Shown in pieces: positions 12,886 to 23,298 of a stretch of 64,000 nucleotides of DNA. The DNA lies in assembly GCA_951799445.1 (NCBI GenBank), contig OX637296.1, positions 8,556,001 through 8,620,000 of the forward strand, in the 5' to 3' direction. Both the position numbers and the translations under genes were made by a program. Under the pieces are notes generated by a model. The model was not told the DNA's origin. It worked only from the letters and a program-made list of their open reading frames with translations, and did not search any database. Position 1 is the stretch's first letter. Every line of letters starts with the position of its first letter. Source of the DNA: Pseudisothecium myosuroides (lineage: Eukaryota > Streptophyta > Bryopsida > Hypnales > Lembophyllaceae).

Positions 12886-13345
12886 CAAGAATGGAAAGTC
12901 TTCAACGAGGAGGGGTGCTTGGATTTTTTGGGGGGGCATTCCGACTCACAGTAGAAAAGATATTGAATTTTGAAGTTCTTATGAATGAAAAAATTAGAAA
13001 ATTACTTTTATTTTTACTTTACTTTTTTTATACTTTGGCAATGGCACAGGGCATACTTGTACAATTTGAAAGAATATTGTACCCCTTATTGTATTGTATA
13101 TTATTGATACGAGAGTATATATTGTTGTGAAATTCCAAATCTCAATACTCCATCAAGGAATGCCTTTCAAAGCTACTTGTCCATACGACATTCGTAAAGA
13201 CTTGGCAACAACTTTATTGAAGGAGCGGATGGCGCCTTACACTCAAAAAAAGTTCTTTTTTCTTTTATCTTTGTTTCTTTCTATTGTTCGCGTGAGCTCT
13301 TAATGAAATAGTTGTTGCTTCGTCTTTATGCCTGGCAACGCCCTT

Positions 13346-13428
13346 GTGGGAAGGCCTTATGCAAATGAGGGGCCCACCCTTGGCATGCCGGCCTCGGTGA
13401 ATCCCTCATTTGCGTAAGGCCTTCCCAC
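13346..13428. repeat. 26-base stem hairpin
   Basis: Positions 13346-13371 (starting GTGGGAAGGCCTTATG) and 13403-13428 (ending AAGGCCTTCCCAC) are reverse complements with a single mismatch, separated by a 31-base GC-richer loop. The hairpin sits in DNA that copy 1 of the surrounding repeat lacks. It could be a foldback element core or a small-RNA precursor. Nothing indicates transcription. Confidence 0.7.
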
Positions 13429-13538
13429 TTGGTCATTACCCTACACAAAGTTGAATCATGAACGGACGAGCAGACGAACGGAGCCATGGTTTATCATTGT
13501 TCCTTTTTTGAGTCAAATAAGTTGCAGATTTGAATTAA

Positions 13539-14127
13539 CCCCTAAAGGACCCAGGGGAGTATTCAAGGAGACATTGTCAAAAACTATGGTTTTTTGGTAC
13601 ATTATTCAAAACTGAAAATTGAAATTTTTTTTTGAAACTTCAACCGTACAAAAATGAAGTAAAGTATTTTACCAAAATGTGGAAAAAATTTCAGCCCATT
13701 TGACCGTGCAGATTGAAAGATTATAATGTATGAAGTTAGAAGAAAATGTTTTTTTTTGAAGCCGCCCCAACATAGCTAACAAAGTTTGACTACTCTTAGA
13801 ATGTGATTTGAGTATTAAATTCGTTTTTTTTCTGGACAATAGTATGCCATATTTTATTAGTTACATACATGCCAAATTTCAAAAGTTGATGAGTTTTTTG
13901 CAAAAGATTCTCCAAAGATTCACAAATTGCCCGAGCTGCCCAAAAAGTTCAGGGTAGCATAACTTTTGATCCGGGCACCCAATCGGAAAAAAAATTAGTT
14001 TTTCACGAAGGAGGCACATACTTGTACATTGAGTCCAAATTTCATGAACATCTAACCAAAAATGACTTCATAGGAACCTACCTAAGATTTCTTGCGTACA
14101 TTGAACGGACACTTGATCCTTTAGGGG
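13539..14127. mobile_element. TTAA-flanked CCC...GGG element (piggyBac-like MITE)
   Basis: Flanked by TTAA on both sides (13535-13538 and 14128-14131). The ends are CCCCTAAAGGACCC and, reverse-complemented, CCCCTAAAGGATCA. The 589-base interior is non-coding and shares a block (CATTTGACCG..., then GATTGAAAGATTATAATGT) with the elements near 18004 and 53112. Repeat copy 1 has a plain TTAA (11935-11938) at the corresponding place, so this is a real insertion. TTAA duplication with CCC ends is the hallmark of piggyBac transposons; family membership is inferred. Confidence 0.65.
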
Positions 14128-14131
14128 TTAA

Positions 14132-14537
14132 AGGAGCGGACCCATTTCCGATCAGTATTCCATTTTTGCAGTATAGCGTGCTGCATTTCCGATCAGCTGT
14201 GCCGTAGGTGACTGCTCACGTACAACAGGAGCAGTAGAGTGTTCTGGAGGTATATATTGAAACCATAAAATGATCACAGTATGTACATTGAAAGTCACAG
14301 ACCGCTTTTGTAACCGGTCTATGGTTGGAAATTGGTTTGCCTACTGATCGGAAGTGGGTCAAAGAGAATCTTCACGAAAAAAATTTATAATAATTTCGTT
14401 CTTGAGCAAAAAAATGTCAAAAATTATGAAATCCTTCTTAAGTCTATCTCTCTACACAGAGAAATTTTCTCCTCAACCTCCCCATGCCGCACATACGCTA
14501 AAGTGCTTAAGTGATCGGAAATAGGTGATCATCCTGA
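14132..14537. mobile_element. second inverted-repeat insertion abutting the TTAA element
   Basis: The left end contains GGACCCATTTCCGATCAG; the right end, reverse-complemented, contains CACCTATTTCCGATCAC. A second inner pair (TGCATTTCCGATCAG against CTACTGATCGGAAG) makes it a foldback. It lies directly after the right TTAA of the 13539-14127 element and is also absent from repeat copy 1. Confidence 0.45.
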
Positions 14538-14700
14538 TAAGTTACAATGAATGATGTGGCTTCTTCAGTTCAATTTTTTTTCCCCCAGTGAGCCACAAGC
14601 ACCATGCTTGCTGTACAAGTTGTTTTGCAAAGGAGCTGCTTATGCAGTACGTGGAGTACTATGCATGTGCCCAAATGTACATTCCAATCTCCTTGTTACT

Positions 14701-16869
14701 CACGTAGACTACAATAGATTGAGAGCTACTGTAGTAGTTAATGCCCTTGCAAATAGCACCTCGAAGATGAGTGCCTTGTCTTTGTTTTTCCTTTTCAGAT
14801 TTTTTTACTGCACACAGACAGCCAGGTGAAATGAACTTTGCCGTGAAGATCATGGAGGCGTCTCAGTCACATATCCAATACAAGATAAGTTAATCCAGAG
14901 TTGCATTTGCAGGAAAAGCCGCATGGATTTTTTTTCTTCTCGAAACACATGGACAAATTCCATTGATAAACAAAGCCGCATGATTTCATCAAGATCCTGA
15001 ACGATCTTCCGTTAGAAATGGCAAACCAGAGTGAACTTGAAAGTAACGTCCTTCCTTGCTGATATTTTCTTCTCTCATTTCCCTTGCTGTTTTCTTCTCT
15101 ATTTTCTTCTCTCATCTGTTTTTTTTGTTATAGAATATGCAATTGCCGCGGTATATTTCAGGTTGTGGGTAACTAATAACTGACCAATAAGTTTTTGAGC
15201 CAATCTCATTATCTACCACGGCAATTCTCAAAGAAGTGCTATGGTCTAGTTAGAGGCTCTGGGTAAGTCGAGCATTTGTTCTCCGCTATCTCTGGAGCGT
15301 TTGTCTGGAAGTAGGAACCTTAACAATGTCAATGTTAATAGTAATGTTGGTTTTCAGATCCATATACAGTAAATAAAGAGAATTGGGTTGTTCGACTATT
15401 TATGTAGTGTAATGTTACATGGTGTTCGACTATTTATGTTCTTGTGGAGGTCTTGGGGCATCAAGCTGCACTCTGATGTTAGTTGCTTGCTTATCTATTG
15501 TTACCGAACCAAATGGAATGCTTATCGTCAAGAGTTTTCGAGCGGGCAAGTGAAATTGTTGCGAGACAGCCATTCGGCGATCACATTCAAGCTCCTGCGG
15601 GCAAACCCCTCTCGGGTGCAATGAATTAAGTTAAAAGAAGCTGACTTCAAGCTGCATCTCTGCTCGATCGATCAGGACGGAGCCAAGTGAAGACGTTTGA
15701 TTGACGTTAGCCTTGTATCTTTGTGGCGTTGCGCACGCAATTATGGGACCGAGAGGGCAGCCAAGTTAAGGTAGCTGACTTGTCGCCACCAACTGCTTGA
15801 AAGTAAAGTTTAGGGTACACACCAATTCGTGGGTTGTACTGTACTTCGATTCAAAGCATGCATTCAGACATTCGGAAGGGGCTTCCGAGTTGGAGAATCG
15901 ATTCTCCAATCCATGGAAAAAGAGAAAGTAAAAAATGCTTCCTTGAACCTCCGAAGCTGACACCTCATCGATAACATTCAGAGAAGTACACGTGAAAGTT
16001 GCATTGCCAAGAGCTTTCTGCATGCACCTACCGGTACTTCTCCACATGAATACGAGTCAAGGTTAAAACCTTTGAATGATTTTTTCCATAAATCGTCTTG
16101 AAAAGCCCTTGTGATCATACTGTACGTATGCTGTTTCTTCTAGAAATTTTTGGAATATCTTGGAATATTTAATACAATATTATAATATGATATTCACAAC
16201 TATTTTGAAGTTGATATAAAATAAAAGGTACTTCCTTTGTCTCCAAGTGATCTTCCTGTTGGACAAAATGTTGTGGATTAAGGCTGAGAATAACATTTTA
16301 AAACCTTGTTTTCTGCTAAAAATAAAATTCGGTGCACTCTTGGCATTCTAGAAGCTTTTGAGTTTCAAAGCCCTTTTCACAGTACAATTTTGGAATTTTG
16401 AAAAGTGGATTTTTGGAATATCTTGGAATATTTCATACAACATTATAACATGACATTTACAACTACTTTGAAGTTGATAAAAAATAAAAAAAGTACCAGA
16501 CATAGAAATAAGAAATTATCTATACAATGGATCTATTTTAACGTATAAGACAACCAACATCCACTGGGTGGCTTACGAAAATGTTTTCAAAAGTTCATTG
16601 CTGTAGGTAGAAGGAAATGGATGAAGTGCATTCAAGTATAAGCAGAAAAGCAATTTTTGTTCATTTTTCAACAATGCAATGGGAGGTCATTTGGTATTTC
16701 ATAATTATTGTGCAAGATTCTTGATTGAGTTTGTAAAGGGATAGGGAGAAAAATGAAAACTTGCAAAAATGAAAATTTGATGCATAGATTCTTATCATGC
16801 CATAATTGATTTTGCCAAAAAATCTCCAAATTTACATTTGCCTTCCTCCCATAGAGTCTTAGGGATTAA
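14701..16869. other. intergenic DNA, no gene recognised
   Basis: Short frames on both strands resemble nothing known. The stretch 15120-16060 is less AT-rich than its surroundings and could hide degenerate gene sequence, but I found no motif. The phrase TTTTGGAATATCTTGGAATATTT occurs in two versions (about 16148 and 16410) within a diverged direct repeat of about 260 bases. Confidence 0.35.
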
Positions 16870-17716
16870 CTCCAAAAGGATGAAGAGCCCAATTTGGATG
16901 TTCTAAGAATTTGGGCAATCTCTATTGACTTCATAACCTGGAAGTTTTGCATGAAATATTTTGGATGGATGCTAATCATCCTAATCTTCATGTGAAGCTT
17001 TGTTCTACTTCATTCCAATAAATATTGCAAAAGTTACAATTATTAAAAAAACTCAATGCCAAATCAAACAACAAAAATATATTCTAGAAAAATATTAATT
17101 ATTTTTGTTTGATTGTTTAGATTGATACCTACACAAAAACATTTGAATCATTCAGTTCCAAATTCATTAACATGAGAGTTATGAGTTTTTCTCCCTAAGG
17201 CAATAAAGGGGGAAATAACATGTAAAGTTGCTTCTTGAACTCAATTTTGAAAATCTCCAAATAAAAACAACGTAGGATATATGTTGCTTACAAGAATGTT
17301 CTTATCATTTTCAATTTTTTGTCAGAGTTAGTAGCGCTTTAGAGTTATCTTTCACAAGTAACACATTCCACATATGTATCTCAACCCATTTTTTAACATG
17401 TTGACTCAAATGCACAAATTATAGGACATACATGTTTTTTTCTAAAACTGTTGAAAGACAAAACTTCACTTTTGGAAAGGGCTAAAAATTGAAGACTATT
17501 TTTTAAGATTAGGGCACATTGAACTTGCAATGGATGGAAATTTTTGCATTAAATTTTGGGAAGATGTACTTGAATAAGTTGACCAAGGGATCATATGCTC
17601 GATCATATGATTGGATTTGTTATAAAAATAAATATAAATGAAGATTCTAAACCTTACTTTGGATACAAGTATTTTGAAGTAGTTTTTGACCTCAAAACCC
17701 TGCATTCTTTTAGGGG
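16870..17716. mobile_element. TTAA-flanked element, longer member
   Basis: TTAA lies at 16866-16869 and 17717-17720. The left end is CTCCAAAAGGATG; the right end, reverse-complemented, is CCCCTAAAAGAATG. The match is imperfect, suggesting an older copy. No coding capacity was seen in the 847-base interior. Confidence 0.4.
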
Positions 17717-18003
17717 TTAAAATGACTTTATCATTATAAACTAAAGTTTGTTGAAGCTTTCAATTTTAAAATTCACCAATAATATAATTTTTGGTACTAG
17801 ATGCTCACACCAATTCTGGAAGGCTTATATCATGAATTTATCTCTATTCTGATATTGTATCAATAACTCTCTAATCAATTATTTTTTTGTGGATTCATAA
17901 TTATAATTGTTGGAAACACTTCCTTCTGATGTTTATTGTGTTTGCATCAAAATAAATATCAAAATGACTATGAACGTATTATGCAAGCTTACCTTTATCA
18001 TAA

Positions 18004-18600
18004 TTAACTTCTAAAGGACCATGGTATTATCAAGAGAAATTGTGAAAACCAACAATTTTTTGGTGCATTGACCAAAATTTACAAAATAACATTTTTTTGC
18101 GAATTTCAACCATATAAAAGTGTAGTAGTCCGCTATTGCAATGTGGAAAAAATTTCAGCCCATTTGATTGTCTGAATTGTAAGATTATAACATTTAAGTG
18201 AGAGAAAACAATTTTTTTTCAATCCTACTAGACATAGTTTGAAAACTTTGAGCCTTCTTGGAGTGAGATTTTTTTAATATTCAAATAAAGGTACTGAAAT
18301 AAACAAAATAAAAATAGAGCCAAACATTTAAAATAGTGAGGAACAAATCTTCAAAACTTTTACTACGTAGGTCGCAACATTATAGCATTGAAGTTACCCA
18401 AATTAGAAAAAAAATGATTTTCCTCAAACCTACTTTATATGGTTAGCAAAGTTTGATCACTCCTAAAGTAAGATTATTGTACCAAACATAGTTTTTTTAA
18501 AATAATTGTATATTATTTTACATTAGTTATGTACTCAACATTTTTAGAAGTAGTTGAAGGGTTTAATTTAAAATGCTTTAATTCTTTCGGGTAACATAAC
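18004..18600. mobile_element. degenerate TTAA-type element
   Basis: Begins TTAACTTCTAAAGGACC, a mutated version of the TTAACCCCTAAAGGACC end at 13535. It continues with interior sequence clearly related to that element (GTGGAAAAAATTTCAGCCCA, then a TTTGA...GATTATAA block). The right boundary could not be fixed; 18600 marks only how far similarity was followed. Confidence 0.45.
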
Positions 18601-19868
18601 ATTGATCCATTCAAGTAATCAGATTTTTTGCAAAAGGGATATATGTCCACCACTTGTGTCAAAATAAAATAAAATAAACTCAAATTTAATTTTGTGGAAA
18701 CTTGACCAAATTCACATTTGTCCATTTAATAGATATTATATTTGTCACGATCTATAAATAACAAAATATGATCAAGAAACATTACTTGTACAAACTCTAA
18801 CTTTTAAATATCTTTAAAGATTATTGCATCATTTGTACACAGAGTTCCCAACAAAGGTCTAAGATAGAGCTTCTTTGTCTCAAGAAAATCTCCTTGGTAT
18901 TTAAAAGCATAAGAAATATTACTAAGGTATTTTGTCAAAAATGATTTGATTTTTGATCCATTTCCATAGTAATCTTGAAAGTAGCCCACAAGTCACTTTT
19001 GGCTTTTGCACATTTTAAAGATCAATCCTGTAAATTGCCACTATGGATACTAAGTGTCTGATGGATGATAGAGAATCCTTCTATATCAATGAAAACAACA
19101 AATGCTTGTCCTTGGAATTCTATGCAAGAAAAGAGAGGTCTTGTATAGTAATTTGACCTCTATTGAGTAATATTGGTCTATTTTAAGTACATGATTTATA
19201 TTGTTCCAAAAAGAATGATTTCCACGATAGCTTAGCCATCTTTACAAGGTAAAGACAAACTAGGCATTGTGAAAATCATCCTTTCTATTGTAATGTGAAT
19301 CATCTACTTAAGTAAGCCAAAGCACTCATTGAAAGTCAAACTACTATGAAAGATCTTCCCTTTTCACACAAAATTCCAAAAATGAATACATACACTTTTA
19401 TTGACTCTATCCTTTGGACAGATCCAAATCTTATCTACAACTATACAACATTGATAGAATTTAATTAGAGAGGGGATGTAACGTCCAACTAATCAAAAAA
19501 TTAATATTGTTATTTATCTATTCTAGGACAAAGCCTTACAATTACACTATTTTTGTTTTATATAGAAGGATTCTTTATCATCCATCGAACCATTCTAATC
19601 CACAACAATTTTACAAGGTTAACCCTTGAAGGGCCTAAAAGCCCTTTGCAACCATTTAGTACATTGTGGATTCAATATTTGATCAAAAAAACATTGACCA
19701 AATACACTTCAATGCAAAGTAAATTAATGATCATAATAGTATTGGAAATAACAATGTCCTATATCACAATTCATATATTAAGCCACAATTGAAGAGTTAT
19801 AAGGCTGAATACGCATCATAGATGGACCCCAAGAACTAAGATGATAAAGTAGGAGGTCTTGAAATCAC
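18601..19868. other. AT-rich intergenic DNA
   Basis: No gene seen. A stretch around 19310-19620 is a diverged relative of the 222-base TTAA element interior (it shares CTCATTGAAAGTCAAACTAC). Confidence 0.35.
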
Positions 19869-19990
19869 ATAGGCTCTAAAATCGCCCACCCTACTCAAAT
19901 GTACACTGCTTGTACATGTTGCTTTTTCATAGCCTTCAACGATGTACAAACAGTGTACATTTTAGGGTGTGGGCGATTTCAGAGCCCTAT
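19869..19990. repeat. foldback element, copy 1
   Basis: The left arm begins ATAGGCTCTAAAATCGCCCA. The right arm, reverse-complemented, begins ATAGGGCTCTGAAATCGCCC. The arms are about 45 bases each around a short centre containing TGTACATGTTG. A diverged copy with the same fold lies at 43949-44067, and flanking DNA is also shared in the opposite orientation. Confidence 0.6.
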
Positions 19991-20391
19991 GCCACTTCAA
20001 CTTCAAAATTTCATAACTAATTCTAGAAAGTTCCAAAAAATATGAAACGACTTGGGTTAAGGTGAAAGCACCCAAAACCGTCAGTTTAAGGAATTCAGCA
20101 TACTTGGAGGCACCTTTTCAAGAAAATAATATTTTTGTGATGTTAGCGAGAGAAAATCATGAATTCTCAAAAAAAAAATTAGATTTTTCGGATGTGATAT
20201 GTAATTTCTATGATTTTTTAAAGTTGCGGGTCTCTAGACCACTGGATTTGTCCTATAGGTGCACCCAAATCTGAACCCTGCAAAAATCAGCTCTTAACAA
20301 ATCAGAATTCATAATGTGTCTTTGAAATGCGTCAGCCAATAAGAATCAAACATTTGCAGGACACATTCATGATGATCTAGGGACACTTTAA

Positions 20392-20613
20392 CCCTGTAAG
20401 GACGCAGGGGGTGACCTTGGAAATCATGCATTGTATAACCGTGAGAGTCATTGGAATAAAAAAATCCAAAAGTACTCATTGGAAGTCAAGCTACTGTAGA
20501 TGTTCTCCACTTTCCACAAAACACTCCAAGGATGAATAGTTGTAGTTTTGTCCTACATTGGAGAATCCCTTGTCATTCATCAGACACTTATGATCCGCGG
20601 CGTCCTTACTGGG
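20392..20613. mobile_element. 222-base TTAA-flanked MITE, copy 1
   Basis: TTAA at 20388-20391 and 20614-20617. The ends are CCCTGTAAGGACGC and, reverse-complemented, CCCAGTAAGGACGC. It is nearly identical over its whole length to 41975-42196, with only scattered substitutions and the same 222-base length. Such similarity implies recent mobility of a non-autonomous element. It has no coding capacity, so a transposase must come from elsewhere. Confidence 0.75.
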
Positions 20614-20656
20614 TTAAGGGCACTCTATGGACATGGACAAGGGACAGGGACGGTTT

Positions 20657-21078
20657 TAGATGTTTCTATGGTAGAGCCACCCATCACCGACCAGTGACCC
20701 ATTCCCAACCTATAGGTGCACGTATTTCTGATCATGCTTAGAATGTTTTTTTTTTTTCATTTTCAAGGTTGGAACTAATAAATACATGACATATGTTCCA
20801 AGTTGTGGAAAAAAAAGTACAAAATAATGATTAAGTAAAAAATTATTGAATGATCGAAATTGGAAGACTCTACATATTGGCCATGGGTCCAACGCAACTT
20901 TTGCCTTGCAAAATTCATTGTAAATTGACTTTGGGTGATAAAATTCCCAAAATTTGGGCAATCCCCATCATTCCTATCTCTACACCTGCAGGAAATTTTT
21001 TTTCGCCTTCAAGTACCCCACATCATGTCCGTAGGTGCTTATTCGGTCGGTTATGGGTGGCTCTACCATACCTTAGAT
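20657..21078. mobile_element. inverted-repeat element next to the 222-base MITE
   Basis: The left arm near 20657-20700 contains TATGGTAGAGCCACCCATCA then CCGACC. The right arm near 21040-21078, reverse-complemented, contains TATGGTAGAGCCACCCATAA then CCGACC. The interior is non-coding. The outer boundary and duplication were not determined. Confidence 0.5.
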
Positions 21079-23298
21079 GCCTATTATGAGACATTTAACC
21101 TCCCCAAAATTCAGTTTCAGCTCTTAAATGAGCGATTTATGGACCTCCTACCTTATGAGTTAAACCACCGTGTCCACAATTACTGATTTAATCTCTTTGA
21201 TGGTCTTACACCTGAAAAATACATGACCTCACTGTGACCACTTGCAACCCTCATAAGTACCACTATCATACATCCCAAGAAGGCACATTACTTTATTGAT
21301 ACAAAAACAACACTTAAAGCTCTCTTAGGCTTTCTTGTATGGCCATAATGGGACCATTCCTGAGGTGGCCATTTTAGTCTGATGGTCACAACAGCCAGGG
21401 GTGGTACCTTACCTTGCTTGAAATTGTTTTCATACTGTACCTTCTGTGACACCCTAAAGTAAATCCTGGCTCCCACCTTGATACTTCTCCTTACACCCAT
21501 GTACTAACTCTCCACTAATTTGGTTTTCAAACCATTCAGACGCTGCGAGTTCGACCATGCACAAACTGTGAGCACTGAGCAGAGATAAATGTATGAGGGG
21601 TACTCTGTACTTCAAAAACAAGTGAAAGCAGCAGGCATGCCAGGGTCTATTTAAAGTTATCAAAAGAGTACATGGAACCTGTTCTAGCTATGACTTAATC
21701 GAAGCATCAACCATGGAAAATATGCATGACCTATGCACAACCAAATTGATCTAACAAAAAGATGACACAGCCGATAACAGTGCTGGTACAATGACATGAC
21801 TTGTGTAACTCCTCCCCTAATTTGAGTTCAGAATAAGTATACTCGTAAGCTAGCTGGTACAATGACAATGACGGAACTTGTACAATTTTCCTAATTTGAG
21901 CTCAGAATTAAAGTTAACTTGCACAAAGAGCAACGCCTCACAATAATCCTCTTAGTGAAACATAGCCGTTACTTGAAGTACAGATGTCTACACAACAGGC
22001 ATCAGGAACTATCCAGCATAACCTACATTTCCTGCATAAGAAATTGAATTGGTAACAAGCCTTAATTTTTTTTAAATATTGATATTTTTAACAGTATTCT
22101 GACGGAAGTGAGCATCACAACCGCTTTTGAACACAACCACACCGATCTATACACTACCACTGTACCTTCACTAAATAACCTGTGAAGCAAAACACATATG
22201 TACCTTGTACTGTAGATGACGTGATGAAAGTGACATGAATCTCCAGTGCAGAGTCCAAGAGACTGATTGTCTCCAACAGTCCAAGGGACATGTGAAGGTG
22301 CAGAATATATAGACAGTGCGCTCCTTTTCTGAAGACTTGAGTAAAATCAGTCCAAAAAATGGCCGCCCTAGCACCGCCCCCAACAAACCTTCATGTGAAG
22401 GTGTGAAATTCAATATTCTGTCCGCACAGCCCCAACATTATTTTTGTGAGAAAAAGACACATAAACACACATAAAAGACTCGCTTGTCAAGAATTCTAGC
22501 TTCAACACGAGACCCCATATATTGGATATCCTACAAAAAAAATGCTGTACCAACCCATTTCCGAATCCCACTTGGGACACATGCAATCAATACCATAGAG
22601 GTTGAAGGCTTCTACTTAGTACAAAAAGAAACCAACAGAAAAACGACAAGTTGTCAAATATGTTATGCAACTCTTCAAGAGCTAAAAAAGAACCTATTGC
22701 GCCAAAGTTTCAAGTTAGCATTACAACATAGAACAAACCCCAATTTGAGCAAGAAACCAACTCGATGTTAATATATAACATCATGCAATGAGTTAGTGCG
22801 AATTCCCCAAAGCACAAAGTTAACTTGATTTCAGTTGAACAATTAAAATACAGCTTACAAAAAGACCTAACAAGTGTTCGGAGTGAGGGAAAAAAAAGAG
22901 GGACGACACACCATTACTTCTAGAAGAACACTTGATAATCATATGTTCAACTGGTGTACATCCCCTAATCAATAAGTCAAAGAAGCGATTCTAGAACATC
23001 TACCAATACAAATTTGACCCCTCGGAACTCTAGCATATGGTATCCAAATGTCACCTTCTTAAGGGCGTTGGAGACCTCCTTCATTAACCAACAGGAAACA
23101 TACGTGAAAATTTGACCAATCTAATAATAGGAACTATGCTCAGAAGTAGAAGTGGCTGATGTCCATAACTTACAATACACGAGACAAATGACCGTAACCA
23201 AAACAATACTTCGCCGAGCAAAGAGAATAAAAATATAGCTCCATTTTACCTCAGTACTTGGTCATTCAACACAGAAGTGAACATCTGTGCCCAAACGT
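21079..23298. other. 3' flank of the aminopeptidase gene
   Basis: Holds no recognised coding sequence apart from whatever 3' UTR belongs to the aminopeptidase. A block at about 21100-21150 (CCCCAAAATTCAGTTTCAGC) matches, inverted, DNA near 43760-43810. A block at about 23005-23165 matches 44440-44600. The region is therefore partly repeat-derived. Confidence 0.4.

Larger units (their letters stand above)
12636..14700. repeat. dispersed repeat family A, copy 2, split by several insertions
   Basis: This aligns by eye with copy 1 from GAGATCTCCGAAACCGTGCG to CTCCTTGTTACTCACG, but is about three times longer. The extra DNA lies at about 12703-12885, 13199-13455, 13539-14127 and 14132-14537. Each insertion has inverted ends or a hairpin and is listed separately. 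Confidence 0.65.
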
